Assembly: GCA_036504535.1 (NCBI GenBank)
Contig: DASXUY010000052.1
Location: forward strand, 12,074 to 76,073
Length of the DNA stretch: 64,000 bases
Reading direction: 5' to 3'
From: JARLGU01 sp036504535
Lineage (GTDB): Bacteria; Armatimonadota; Armatimonadia; Armatimonadales; Capsulimonadaceae
Positions 25,372-33,984 of this stretch are shown here, piece after piece. Each line of letters starts with the position of its first letter. Position 1 is the stretch's first letter. The notes beneath the pieces are model-generated. The model saw only the letters and a list, made by a program, of their open reading frames with translations, made no database searches and was not told the origin of the DNA. The position numbers were made by a program, and so were the translations under genes.

Positions 25372-26479
25372 TACGCATATCCGCCAACCCGGCCCTTAGC
25401 TTGACCGTCTCCCAAAACAAAGCCTCATCGTCGATGGCCATAGCAATCCGTAAAGTATACACCGGGACGTCGAGGTAGCCAGCGGGGAATTTTACCGCAT
25501 CCTTTTCGGTAGTAATAACTCCGTCCGAATTCGACTCCGCCAAGCGTCTCAAAATCGATTCACGCTCTCCGTCGCCATACGGCTGATGGTCCGGAAATGC
25601 CAACGTTTCCGCAACAGCACAACCCGCAGCCTCATGTAGCGCACTCGTAAACGAACCGGGCTGGGCTATACCACAAACGGGCAATAGCCGCTGCGCAATA
25701 TGGGCCCTCGCTGCCTCGTTTTGTGGAGCAATTCCCGACGCTTTATGTGCAGCGAAGAACACCGATGCGTCTGGAGCCAACTCCGCTATGGTGCGCGACA
25801 GCGCGGACCTTTCGCCGCTTGTCAACCGCCCGGATCGGGTAACGAGCACAACCCCCGCACGACGCAATCCGCTTTTCGGTTCTCGCAAGAACCCACGCGG
25901 TAACGCGTGCCCGTTATCAAACGGCTGGCTGGCATCCAGAAGCACAATATCTAGATCGCGAGCAAGCTGCCAGTACTGAAATCCATCATCGAGAACAAGT
26001 ACATTAGCTGCCATTTCATCGATGGCAAGGCGGCCAGAATTCCTGCGATCTTTGCCAACCACGACGGGAATGCCTGGAAGATTCGTCGCGAGCATCACGG
26101 CTTCGTCTCCAGCCTCGGCAGCTGCGAACTTGACGTGACCACCGCGATCGGAGACCAGCGCCACTTGGGGTGAAAGCGAGCCGCCGTGGCCGCGGTTGAG
26201 GATGGCTGGACGGTAGCCGTGCCGCAAAAGCTGTTTGGCCAGCCACTGTGTCGCGGGCGTCTTGCCCGTACCGCCCACCGCGAGATTACCAATACTGATG
26301 ACAGTCACGTCCAGCTCGGTTCGCGGTCGGATGCCTACCTTTTCAAACCAAAGATAAATGGATAGTCCCGCTGCGTAAAGCGCCTCGAGGAATAGTAACG
26401 CTCCCCGGATAGCAGTGTATTTCAGGCCCCGGCGATTCCCGGAAAGTACGTCACGCCAGTATTTCTCGTCGGCCACCAT
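25364..26479 (-). CDS. lpxK: Tetraacyldisaccharide 4'-kinase
   Basis: Phosphorylates the 4' position of the disaccharide to make lipid IVA, at the inner face of the inner membrane. The 371-residue protein has a hydrophobic N-terminal helix (ALLFLEALYAAGLSIYLWFE), the Walker A-like P-loop in SIGNLAVGGTGKTPATQWL, then AILNRGHGG, AGDEAVMLATNLPGIPVVVGKDR and VLVLDDGFQYWQLARDLDIVLLDA. TTEKDAVKF lies near the end, all conserved in LpxK. It overlaps the LpxL-like gene by eight bases. The DUF374 gene lies upstream. Confidence 0.95.
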   Translation of the reverse strand: MVADEKYWRDVLSGNRRGLKYTAIRGALLFLEALYAAGLSIYLWFEKVGIRPRTELDVTVISIGNLAVGGTGKTPATQWLAKQLLRHGYRPAILNRGHGGSLSPQVALVSDRGGHVKFAAAEAGDEAVMLATNLPGIPVVVGKDRRNSGRLAIDEMAANVLVLDDGFQYWQLARDLDIVLLDASQPFDNGHALPRGFLREPKSGLRRAGVVLVTRSGRLTSGERSALSRTIAELAPDASVFFAAHKASGIAPQNEAARAHIAQRLLPVCGIAQPGSFTSALHEAAGCAVAETLAFPDHQPYGDGERESILRRLAESNSDGVITTEKDAVKFPAGYLDVPVYTLRIAMAIDDEALFWETVKLRAGLADMRND

Positions 26480-26558
26480 AATTTAACTCTGACACCGTCG
26501 ACTTGACTATGCAGGTGCCGCACATGCCGCCAAATGCGTTCGCTTACCAAACTCGTTG

Positions 26559-27404
26559 CTATGTCGCTTCGGCGCTGCCGTCATTGCCAACCCCTAGTAT
26601 CGGAGCGCTTGTGAGTTCGACGTTCGCCAATTGGGATTGAAGCACAGCTGCAAACTTCTTGCCGCTCTTGCTCACTCCGTCCACACTACCCGCAGTAGCG
26701 TCAAATACAAACGGCTCGTGCAACTCAGCCAAATCGGGCACGATCCGCTTCTCGACCATCTCATCAGCCAAAGCCTGAAGCGTGTGTATACGTTCTCCAA
26801 TCGCATCGGCAAAGGCTTTACGCGACGTGTCATCAAGGTCGCTGGGGACGGTGATTGGGTCGCCGTATAGCATAACGCCTCTGGCAAACGGCTTCGGGAT
26901 TGTGTAGTGGTCCCACGTTGACAGGTTCCATCGCGGCCATGAGCCCACGCCGACGGGGACAACCGGACACCCCGACTTCTGCGCGATATAGATAGCGCCC
27001 GGATGGACGACGCCATGCGGCCCGCGTGGACCGTCGGGCGTGTGCGCGAGTACCCCGCCCTTCTTTAGCTCGCGGCGCATCGCTATCACGGATTCGACAG
27101 CGCCACGCGCTGAAGTGGAACCGCGAACCGTACGAAAGCCGAAACGATGAAAGAGGTTGTTTTGGCGATCGCCATCACGGGAAGTCGAAATCATTGCCCA
27201 ATAGCCACGATTCCGGTAGCGATTTATTGGGAGGAACGTCCCGCCGTGCCAGCCAAGGAGAATAACGGATTCGCCATTGTCATTTTTGAGGTTCAGCAGG
27301 TACTCCTCGCCGTAGGCGTCGACGCGCACAGTGCTCGCGAGGGCGCGCGCGGTCCAGTACGCTGAGAAGGTGATCAATTTATCTTTAAGACGTAACTGTT
27401 CTGC
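26559..27404 (-). CDS. DUF374 lysophospholipid acyltransferase-like protein
   Basis: Predicted membrane-associated acyltransferase of 281 residues of the DUF374 family, often found in lipid A/Kdo operons. A hydrophobic start (LITFSAYWTARALAS) precedes ILLGWHGGTFLPINRYRNRG, the WHG motif of the family. AMISTSRDGD, GSTSARGAVESV and HTPDGPRGPHGVVHPGAIYIAQKSG follow, giving the PlsC-like glycerolipid acyltransferase layout. The acceptor is unestablished. A longer in-frame start at 27443 is possible. It lies between msbA and lpxK, where many other bacteria carry waaA. Confidence 0.85.
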   Translation of the reverse strand, partial: AEQLRLKDKLITFSAYWTARALASTVRVDAYGEEYLLNLKNDNGESVILLGWHGGTFLPINRYRNRGYWAMISTSRDGDRQNNLFHRFGFRTVRGSTSARGAVESVIAMRRELKKGGVLAHTPDGPRGPHGVVHPGAIYIAQKSGCPVVPVGVGSWPRWNLSTWDHYTIPKPFARGVMLYGDPITVPSDLDDTSRKAFADAIGERIHTLQALADEMVEKRIVPDLAELHEPFVFDATAGSVDGVSKSGKKFAAVLQSQLANVELTSAPILGVGNDGSAEAT

Positions 27405-27475
27405 CATAGTTTCGTCCAGTGCTAAGCGAGTGTCTGCTAACAAGCGCGCGTTGGTGAACCAGATTGCCGTTGGCG

Positions 27476-29344
27476 CTATTCCGCTTCCGGTTGCGTGCTG
27501 CCGGTGCGATACTGCGTTTCGTATAGGACTGAGTACCTGCCACCCTGGGCGAGTAACTCCGAATGTGTTCCAGATTCTATAACTCGGCCCTTGTCCAGAA
27601 CTAGAATTTTATGCGCATTCACTACCGTCGACAAACGGTGTGCAATCACGAGGGTGGTTCGCCCGCGCATCAGTTTGTCAAGCGCCTCTTGAACCAACTG
27701 TTCTGAGGCCGTATCCAGCGATGACGTCGCCTCGTCCAGAATGAGTATTCGTGGATCCGATAGTATGGCTCTTGCTATAGCAAGCCGTTGGCGCTGGCCG
27801 CCGGAGAGTTTTACTCCGCGCTGCCCAACAATGGTATCGTACCCTTCACCCATCTCCAAAATAAAGTCGTGAGCGTTGGCCTTCCGCGCCGCATCTTCGA
27901 TTTCTGCCATTGTGGCATCGGGACGCCCGTACGCGATGTTCTCCATCACTGTACCGCCAAATAGATTCGTCACCTGATCGACGATGCCAATCTGAGTGCG
28001 CAGCGATGGCAGCGTGACGTCGCGTATATCGTAGCCGTCTATCTTTACGCTGCCCGATGTCGGATCGTAGAATCGCGGTATGAGGTCCGACAAAGTGGAT
28101 TTGCCGGAGCCGGACTCTCCAACAATTGCGAGGACTTGGCCGGGATGCATCTCAAACGAAATGTCGTCCAGCACCGGGCGGCCCGGAATGTACTCGAACG
28201 AAACATGGTCGAATACGACTTCGCCCTGCACATGAGGCAGTTCGTACGCATCATCACGCTCCATGACCTCGGTAGGAACATCGAGCACCGTGGTAAACAC
28301 ACGGTCGGCGACACCCTGCAAGTTGCGCCACGTCACCATAATGTTCGACATACCACCGACGCCAGTTCTGATGCGGTCGAGCATGACGACAAACATGGCG
28401 AGACGAGAGAGCGTTAGCGTGCCGTCGATCACAAACCCACCGCCAATAATAAGAGCGATGGCGATTCCAACGGAGCCAACCAGATCGCTCACTGGCATCA
28501 ACGCTGCGGATCGGCGAACACCATGCATGAACCAGTTCTTTGACTGAACAGCCTGGCCCTCAAACCGAGCGATTTCGCGGTCCTCGCTCACGAATGACCT
28601 GACGAGACGTACACCACCCAGCGTCTCTTCGGTCGTGGTCGTTAACTCGCCGAGGCGGGTTTGGGTCTCGTGACTGATCGCTCGCAAGCCACGGGATACC
28701 TGATTCAGAGCGAACACGATAAAGGGCAACGTCGCGATGGTCGCCAGAGAGAGCTCCCACGACAGCCAGAAAATCGATACGAGGCCGACGATGGCGATGA
28801 TGGGCGCTGATATGACGTCCTTTAGCGAGATGACGCCATTGCTAATCAGAGGTACGTCGTTGGAAATGACAGAAATCAGGTCGCCAGTCTGCCGCTTATC
28901 GAAGTACGACAGAGATAACCTTTGAAGGTGTCGAAAGATTGAGGTCTTAAGGTCAACTGCGATCCGTTGAGCGGCTTCCGAGAAGTACACCTGTTGCAGC
29001 CACGAAAACACGCCGCGCACGAGGTAAGCGACCACAATGCCCACTGATGAAATGACCAGCATTTCGTGCAGATGCGCTCTGAGGTGCCCGTGTGGATCAG
29101 GCTTCATCGACTCGATGACACTGCCCAATATTGCGACGAGGCCAAGTTGGATGCCAGCAACGCCGAGGGAGCTGATGATGCCAAGCCCGATCAAGCGCTT
29201 GTGGGGTTTGATGTACTTCAGCAAGCGATCTCGTGAGTTCGCGGCGGCCTGCTCGGGCGGTTCGCGCTTAGGATCGGACGATGGCGTGGAAGGCTCTTGA
29301 GTCACAGGATTTATTGGGGTGTCGATCGTTGTACTTCGTGGCAC
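27476..29344 (-). CDS. msbA: ABC-type lipid A flippase MsbA
   Basis: Homodimeric ABC exporter half that flips lipid A-core across the inner membrane using ATP. The 622 residues comprise a cytoplasmic Pro/Ser-rich start, a six-helix membrane domain (about 50-340) and an ATPase domain. The ATPase has Walker A VGESGSGKST, the signature LSGGQRQRLAIARAIL, Walker B RILILDEATSSLD and the H-loop VIAHRLSTV. The start codon is GTG at 29344, two bases after the stop of the ICMT-like gene, so translation is coupled. The family has many drug exporters, but the lipid A context makes MsbA the best call. Confidence 0.92.
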   Translation of the reverse strand: MPRSTTIDTPINPVTQEPSTPSSDPKREPPEQAAANSRDRLLKYIKPHKRLIGLGIISSLGVAGIQLGLVAILGSVIESMKPDPHGHLRAHLHEMLVISSVGIVVAYLVRGVFSWLQQVYFSEAAQRIAVDLKTSIFRHLQRLSLSYFDKRQTGDLISVISNDVPLISNGVISLKDVISAPIIAIVGLVSIFWLSWELSLATIATLPFIVFALNQVSRGLRAISHETQTRLGELTTTTEETLGGVRLVRSFVSEDREIARFEGQAVQSKNWFMHGVRRSAALMPVSDLVGSVGIAIALIIGGGFVIDGTLTLSRLAMFVVMLDRIRTGVGGMSNIMVTWRNLQGVADRVFTTVLDVPTEVMERDDAYELPHVQGEVVFDHVSFEYIPGRPVLDDISFEMHPGQVLAIVGESGSGKSTLSDLIPRFYDPTSGSVKIDGYDIRDVTLPSLRTQIGIVDQVTNLFGGTVMENIAYGRPDATMAEIEDAARKANAHDFILEMGEGYDTIVGQRGVKLSGGQRQRLAIARAILSDPRILILDEATSSLDTASEQLVQEALDKLMRGRTTLVIAHRLSTVVNAHKILVLDKGRVIESGTHSELLAQGGRYSVLYETQYRTGSTQPEAE

Positions 29345-29346
29345 TC

Positions 29347-29916
29347 TTATCTCGCAATTGGGTGGTGATAGATTTGAACGGCGACAAAAACGAGAGCAGT
29401 GATCAGGGTCACTAAAGCCGTTGTTGGTTCGCGGTTATACACGACCTGTTTCCACGAAAACGTCAGCTTCTCGCCAGAGCCGTCCTTGTATGGCCAAAGT
29501 CGCGGGAATAGGCGCGGCACATGACGCATATAAGTTACATACGGCTCGCCGAAGGCTTTTGTTAGCGAAGCCTCTTCGGTTATAATCGCGGCCAGGTGAA
29601 ACACCAGGAATAGCACAACGATAATGGCAACCGCCAACCAGCCAATGCCGGAGAGAAGTGCGTACCCTACCGCCAAAAGGAACGAGCCGAAGTAGAGGGG
29701 ATTGCGGACGTAACCGTACGGCCCTGTGGTGGCAATCACGTTGTCTTTGTGAATGCAGCCAGCCGCCCAGAATCGAACGGCCTCACCGAGGGCGAGGAGG
29801 ACGAAGCCCGCGATAGCGAGGTCGGGCGTATACTTACCCACCGTCACTGCGGCAATCAGAAGGCCAAGCGGGATTAGCCACGTAAATGTTGTGCGCTTCC
29901 GTGCGAGAAACCGCAA
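29347..29916 (-). CDS. Isoprenylcysteine carboxyl methyltransferase (ICMT/PEMT)-like membrane methyltransferase
   Basis: Integral-membrane SAM-dependent methyltransferase-like protein of 189 residues with four or five hydrophobic spans. Conserved ICMT-family features are visible: TTGPYGYVRNPLYFGSFLLAVG, a following long hydrophobic segment, ITEEASLTKAFGEPYVTYMRHVPRLFP (EE and Y-x3-V pattern) and a short polar tail. Bacterial members methylate varied lipids or small molecules and no substrate can be read from sequence. Its position is notable: 19 bases after lpxB and two bases before msbA, so it is made together with the lipid A machinery and may modify lipid A or its carrier. Confidence 0.85.
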   Translation of the reverse strand: MRFLARKRTTFTWLIPLGLLIAAVTVGKYTPDLAIAGFVLLALGEAVRFWAAGCIHKDNVIATTGPYGYVRNPLYFGSFLLAVGYALLSGIGWLAVAIIVVLFLVFHLAAIITEEASLTKAFGEPYVTYMRHVPRLFPRLWPYKDGSGEKLTFSWKQVVYNREPTTALVTLITALVFVAVQIYHHPIAR

Positions 29917-29935
29917 TGCTGTGCTTTCCGATGCG

Positions 29936-31336
29936 CTAATGACTTTGATCTCCTCTAGTTAATTGTCGGGCAAAAATATTCGCTGCTCTGGCGATTCCAC
30001 CGGGCTGCCCAAGCTGGTCGTCAACGACACGAGCCAGTTCTGCCTTCATCTTCATCAATCGATCTGGTTGAAGCAGCATCTCGACGGCGACATCTGCGAT
30101 TGCCGCCGGCGACGCTTCCTCCTGGATCAATTCGGGACAAACCTGACGGTCTGCCAATATGTTCGGCAAACCGATATACTTGATGTCGAGCGCCTTCTTG
30201 CGAAAGTGCCACTCGATTTCCATCAACTTGGACCCGCGATAAACAACGATCATCGGGCGGTTGAGAATGGCCGCCTCAAGCGTTGCCGTTCCGGATGTCG
30301 AGATCACCAGATCGGCGCGCGCGATGGCATCGTATGTCATGCCCTCAACCAACGCCACGGGCGCGTTCACAGCGCCGGTGGGTCTTACCTTCTTCGCTCG
30401 GCGCTTCCCATCGTCGTCAACGTCAGTAGCGTCGACCAACAAGCCCTCGCTTGTGGCGAGAACCGGGCCCGTGCTAACGGCGGGCAACCCCATTGCTGCG
30501 GAAGCAGCTCGGCGGATCTTACCTGACGCTTGCTGCATGAGTTCCAATAAGCCTGCATTGCCCCCCCGCTGCTGCTCACGCTTCAGGGTCTCCTCGACCA
30601 TCTCGCGGCTTAGGTTTGGCGCAAGAGCCACCAAGAACTGGGCCCCGGGCACCCTCGCAGCGATATCGCCAGCCGCTCCGAACATTGCGGGCAAAATGTG
30701 CTCAACTTCGTGCTTGCGGCTTCCAGGAAGCAGCGCGATTACGGTCCGCGTTGGATCGAGGCCAAGCTGCTTATCGAGTTCAGCGGGGCTACCCGACGGG
30801 TGAACGAGATCGAGAAGCGGATGGCCAACAAAATGTGCATTTGCGCCGACCGCTGTCAGGTGCTTCTCCGACCACGGAAACGGCGTAACAATTGCCTCAG
30901 CCAACCGACCAAGACGAGCTAAGCGTTTCGGCGACGGGTTTCGGCGCCACGAGCCGGGCGGCATGTAGTAATAAACCGGGCAGATATTGCGCTGCCGAAC
31001 CCACTCGCCGAGAGGCACATTGAATGCGCCAAAGTCGACGAGGATCATCGCTTTTGGCGGATTTTTACGCAATTCACGCAGAATGGCAAGCTTCGCGGGA
31101 TATATTCGCGGCGCTTTCTGAACCGCTTCTACAATGCCGATCGCTCCCCAGTCGCGGCTGTCGCTAATCAGGCGGACACCCGCCTGCTCCATGGCGACGC
31201 CGCCAATTCCCCAAAAGTTAAGCGCTTCCCCTGGTGCTAGCGAGGCAAGCAAATCCGGGTCGTTTCGCAGCGCGTTGATTAGTTGGGAGGCGTGTCGGTC
31301 CCCTGAAGCCTCGCCGGCAACCACTGCGATGTCCAT
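29936..31336 (-). CDS. lpxB: Lipid-A-disaccharide synthase
   Basis: GT19 peripheral membrane enzyme joining UDP-2,3-diacylglucosamine and lipid X into the tetraacyl disaccharide. The 466 residues start MDIAVVAGEASGDRHASQLI and include FWGIGGVAMEQAGVRLI, DFGAFNVPLGEWVRQRN, ATVTPFPWSE-like IVTPFPWSEKHL, FVGHPLLDLV and ALLPGSRKHEVEHILP. STSGTATLEAAILNRPMIVVYR completes the set. Start 31336 is chosen because GGGGAG lies 6 bases upstream and the family begins there. It is longer than the usual 380-400 residues because of an insert rich in Ala/Asp/Lys before NAPVALVEG. The upstream gap to lpxA is filled with repeats. Confidence 0.94.
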   Translation of the reverse strand: MDIAVVAGEASGDRHASQLINALRNDPDLLASLAPGEALNFWGIGGVAMEQAGVRLISDSRDWGAIGIVEAVQKAPRIYPAKLAILRELRKNPPKAMILVDFGAFNVPLGEWVRQRNICPVYYYMPPGSWRRNPSPKRLARLGRLAEAIVTPFPWSEKHLTAVGANAHFVGHPLLDLVHPSGSPAELDKQLGLDPTRTVIALLPGSRKHEVEHILPAMFGAAGDIAARVPGAQFLVALAPNLSREMVEETLKREQQRGGNAGLLELMQQASGKIRRAASAAMGLPAVSTGPVLATSEGLLVDATDVDDDGKRRAKKVRPTGAVNAPVALVEGMTYDAIARADLVISTSGTATLEAAILNRPMIVVYRGSKLMEIEWHFRKKALDIKYIGLPNILADRQVCPELIQEEASPAAIADVAVEMLLQPDRLMKMKAELARVVDDQLGQPGGIARAANIFARQLTRGDQSH

Positions 31337-31348
31337 GTAACTCCCCAC

Positions 31349-31420
31349 CACCAGGCTGAGCCTGGACCCTTACCGCGCTTCGAACACTGCGTATGTTAGC
31401 ATGCACTCGTCGTCACGCGT
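31349..31420. repeat. Family A repeat, short copy 3
   Basis: ACCAGGCTGAGCCTGG followed by ACCCTTACCGCGCTTCGA, then CTGCGTATGTTAGCATGCAC. It corresponds to the first part of the 122-base copies and is near-identical to 31528-31605. It ends 30 bases or so before a shared ACGCGTA segment. Confidence 0.8.
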
Positions 31421-31463
31421 ACGGCCCGCAGGCTGAGGCACGTGCCAACCTATTGATAATCCA

Positions 31464-31527
31464 ACCAGACTGAGCCTAGGCCCTTATCGCGCCTCGAGCC
31501 CTGCGCATCTTAGCATGCACTCGTCGA
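31464..31527. repeat. Family A repeat, diverged short copy 4
   Basis: ACCAGACTGAGCCTAGGCCC, TTATCGCGCCTCGA and CTTAGCATGCACTCGTCG. It directly abuts copy 5, forming a tandem of about 64-base units. Confidence 0.75.
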
Positions 31528-31605
31528 CCAGGCTGAGCCTGGCCCCTTACCGCGCTTCGATCACTGCGTATGTTGGCACGCACTCGTCGACACGCGTAAG
31601 GCGCG
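31528..31605. repeat. Family A repeat, short copy 5
   Basis: ACCAGGCTGAGCCTGGCCCC, TTACCGCGCTTCGATCACTG, CGTATGTTGGCACGCACTCG and ACACGCGTAAGG. Head-to-tail with copy 4. Confidence 0.8.
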
Positions 31606-31665
31606 TGCTGAGCCTACTAACGACCGACGTCCTATTGTATTGCAATGGATCAAAGCCATGCGGGC

Positions 31666-32466
31666 TTAACGAACCCGTGGCTTGTCGTGCTGGCGACCGC
31701 CGTAGCCTAGCGGTATGTTTCGCATAAAATCGAGTATCAGGTCGCGCTCGGGGCTTACCGGAATGGTGTCCCGGATCTCGTCCAGCGCCTGCGTCACATT
31801 CATATTTGAGCGATAGAGCAGCTTATAGATCTGCTTCAAGTCTGTTCGTGTGGACGCTGACACGCCTCCTCGGCGCAAACCAATGATATTCAGGTCAAGC
31901 ACATCGCACGGACGACCGTCGGCCATCATAAACGGCGGGACATCCTGAACGACCTTCGAGTAGCCGCCAAGCATGGCAAGCCGACCGATACGGACAAACT
32001 GATGAATACCCACAAATCCGCCGATAGTCACCTTGTCTTCGATGGTTACGTGACCGCTGAGGCCCGCCATGTTGGCCATGGTGATGCCGGAACCGATCGT
32101 GCAGTTGTGGCCGATATGCGAGTAAGCCATGATCAGGTTGTCGTCACCAACGCGCGTTACCTGTCCCGCGCCCGCGGCACGGTGGATGGTGACACATTCG
32201 CGAATGATGTTGTTCTCACCGATGATCAGGTAGCTCTCTTCACCTTTGAACTTGCGGTCTTGCGGTATGCCGCCAAGAACGGCGCCGGGCCAGATTTCGC
32301 TGGACGCGCCAATATGTGTGTGATCTTCGATAACGGCGTGAGCATGGATTTTGACGCCAGCGGCCAGTTTGACCGATGCGCCGATGACGCTGTATGCGCC
32401 AACTGATACGTCGTCCGCCAATTCAGCCGTTGGATCAATAACGGCCGTTGTATGAATGCGGGTCAT
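31666..32466 (-). CDS. lpxA: UDP-N-acetylglucosamine acyltransferase
   Basis: First step of lipid A synthesis: moves a 3-hydroxyacyl chain from ACP to UDP-GlcNAc in the cytoplasm. The 266 residues form a left-handed beta helix of hexapeptide repeats (TAVIDPTAELADDVSVGAYSVIG-type), with the catalytic histidine region AYSHIGHNCTIGSG and IGGFVGIHQFVRIGRLAMLGG. The family-specific C-terminal helical part begins NIIGLRRGGVS. Length is typical. It lies between fabZ and lpxB but is separated from both by family A repeats; the copy upstream (32484-32605) abuts its start region. Confidence 0.96.
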   Translation of the reverse strand: MTRIHTTAVIDPTAELADDVSVGAYSVIGASVKLAAGVKIHAHAVIEDHTHIGASSEIWPGAVLGGIPQDRKFKGEESYLIIGENNIIRECVTIHRAAGAGQVTRVGDDNLIMAYSHIGHNCTIGSGITMANMAGLSGHVTIEDKVTIGGFVGIHQFVRIGRLAMLGGYSKVVQDVPPFMMADGRPCDVLDLNIIGLRRGGVSASTRTDLKQIYKLLYRSNMNVTQALDEIRDTIPVSPERDLILDFMRNIPLGYGGRQHDKPRVR

Positions 32467-32483
32467 AGATTGTGTGGCTCCTA

Positions 32484-32605
32484 ACCAGGCTGAGCCTGGA
32501 CCCTTTCCGCGCCTAGGAAGGCGCGATAGTGGCCAGCTTCTCAGCTTGAACCTAACAGGGTACTGCGTTCACTTTGAACGTAACTTAACTGTTAAGTTAC
32601 TAAAC
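32484..32605. repeat. Family A repeat, full-length copy 2
   Basis: Aligns along its length with 6625-6746: ACCAGGCTGAGCCTGGACCC, TTTCCGCGCC, then CTTCTCAGCTTGAACC, TAACAGGGTACTGCGTTCA and GTTAAGTTACTAAA. It lies between fabZ and lpxA, ending 14 bases before the fabZ stop. Confidence 0.8.
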
Positions 32606-32619
32606 TAACTCGACACTCA

Positions 32620-33090
32620 TTAACGGGCGACGAGAGCGAACATCACGTCCGCTTCGACGACTATTTGGCCGTCAACACGACCGATAGCGTGGACTTTGCC
32701 CATGTTTCCGCGAACACGCAACAGGTTGCATTCGGTGATAAGGACATCACCGGGAACTACTGGCTGACGGAACTTCGCGTTGTCCACTGCCGCCAGGTAT
32801 GCTAGCATCCCCTTGTTGTTTTCTACTGCGAGCATCATGATGCCGCCGACCTGCGCCATGGCCTCGATCACGAGAACCCCCGGCATAATCGCTTTCCCGG
32901 GAAAATGGCCCTCGAAAAACTGCTCGTTAGCCGAAACTGCTTTCAGCCCAACGCAACGCTTACCCGGATCGAGTTCAATCACCCGATCGACCAGCAGGAA
33001 CGGGTATCGATGCGGGAGGAGCTCTTTGATCTGCTCGATATTGAAAATGTACTTATCCGGCGTTGCTTTGCCGTTGGTTGACTGCATCAA
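32620..33090 (-). CDS. fabZ: (3R)-hydroxyacyl-ACP dehydratase
   Basis: Dehydrates 3-hydroxyacyl-ACP in fatty acid elongation and competes with LpxA/LpxD for the same substrate, which explains its place in lipid A operons. The 156-residue hot-dog-fold protein shows IKELLPHRYPFLLVDRVIEL, then FFEGHFPGKAIMPGVLVIEA with the catalytic His, and the Glu in VIEAMAQVGG. The ATG lies immediately after the stop of lpxC (33091). It is a separate gene rather than the lpxC-fabZ fusion of Bacteroidetes. Confidence 0.96.
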   Translation of the reverse strand: MMQSTNGKATPDKYIFNIEQIKELLPHRYPFLLVDRVIELDPGKRCVGLKAVSANEQFFEGHFPGKAIMPGVLVIEAMAQVGGIMMLAVENNKGMLAYLAAVDNAKFRQPVVPGDVLITECNLLRVRGNMGKVHAIGRVDGQIVVEADVMFALVAR

Positions 33091-33984
33091 TCATTCTCCT
33101 TGGTTGCCAGCGGCGAGTTTGGTTAGCTCAGCTGCCAACATTGTGTTCAACGTGTGGCTGGGTCGCAACGCCACAATACCTGCGCAGACCGGACGGCCCG
33201 CCAGGACAAGGTCGCCTATTAGATCGAGCACCTTATGTCGAGCGGCTTCGTTCGGATAGCGCAACGGAGTCGTCGGGTCCGCGCTGCCATCATCGTTCAG
33301 CGCAAACGCGTTTTCGCGGCTCGCGCCCTTGGCAAGCCCCATCTTCGCAAGGTACTCAAGTTCAGCGACAAACCCGTACGTCCGGGCCGACGCTATATCG
33401 CTTACGTAATTCGATCCGTTAAATGTCGCCGCAATCGGCAGCATAGACGGCTTATCGGAGTAGTCTAGTACCACCGTCGCCCAAAGGTGATCGGATGGCA
33501 CAGCGGTCACAATCCCACCGCCTGGCCCGGTTAGCACGATTGGCGCCGATAGTCGAATAGGCTCAACGGTATCGTCGCCGCTGGCTAGACCAGCCTCTTC
33601 GATAGCAGCCACAAACCCTTGTGCGCTGCCGTCGAGGATTGGCACTTCCACTGCATCAAACTCAACTGTGGCATCGGTAATCCCGGTGCCACTGATAGCC
33701 GAGAGCAAATGCTCCACAGTGAGGAGTACAGCGCCGTCGACTTTCAATGCCGTGCAACGGGTCGTTCCGTCTATATTCGCCGCAACAGCGGCGATTTCCT
33801 TCGACGAACCAATGCGCCGGAATCGAATTCCATCGCCCCACCCTGCGGGGACGATGCGAACTGAGCCATGCTCACCCGTGTGCAAGCCCACGCCGGCGAT
33901 TGTCGACGTGGGCTTGGAAACTGTTTTCCTGATTATGCTCGTCAATTGTCCGTCCGAACTTGTCGCGCTACCGATAACTTTCAA
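33091..33984 (-). CDS. lpxC: UDP-3-O-acyl-N-acetylglucosamine deacetylase
   Basis: Zinc amidase carrying out the committed step of lipid A synthesis. The 297 residues begin with an ordinary soluble N-terminus and TIAGVGLHTGEHGSVRIVPA. The first zinc histidine is in LLTVEHLLSAISG; DAVEVPILDGSAQGFV follows. The second zinc pair is in EAARHKVLDLIGDLVLAGRP, and the catalytic-region His in LRPSHTLNTML. It overlaps lpxD by four bases (33981-33984) and directly abuts fabZ, so translation is coupled on both sides. Confidence 0.96.
   Translation of the reverse strand: MKVIGSATSSDGQLTSIIRKTVSKPTSTIAGVGLHTGEHGSVRIVPAGWGDGIRFRRIGSSKEIAAVAANIDGTTRCTALKVDGAVLLTVEHLLSAISGTGITDATVEFDAVEVPILDGSAQGFVAAIEEAGLASGDDTVEPIRLSAPIVLTGPGGGIVTAVPSDHLWATVVLDYSDKPSMLPIAATFNGSNYVSDIASARTYGFVAELEYLAKMGLAKGASRENAFALNDDGSADPTTPLRYPNEAARHKVLDLIGDLVLAGRPVCAGIVALRPSHTLNTMLAAELTKLAAGNQGE

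Larger units (their letters stand above)
31337..31665. other. Gene-free repeat block between lpxA and lpxB
   Basis: 329 bases inside an otherwise tight operon, occupied by three family A units (31349-31420, 31464-31527, 31528-31605). No lpxI or lpxH reading frame or remnant was recognised. Confidence 0.7.
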
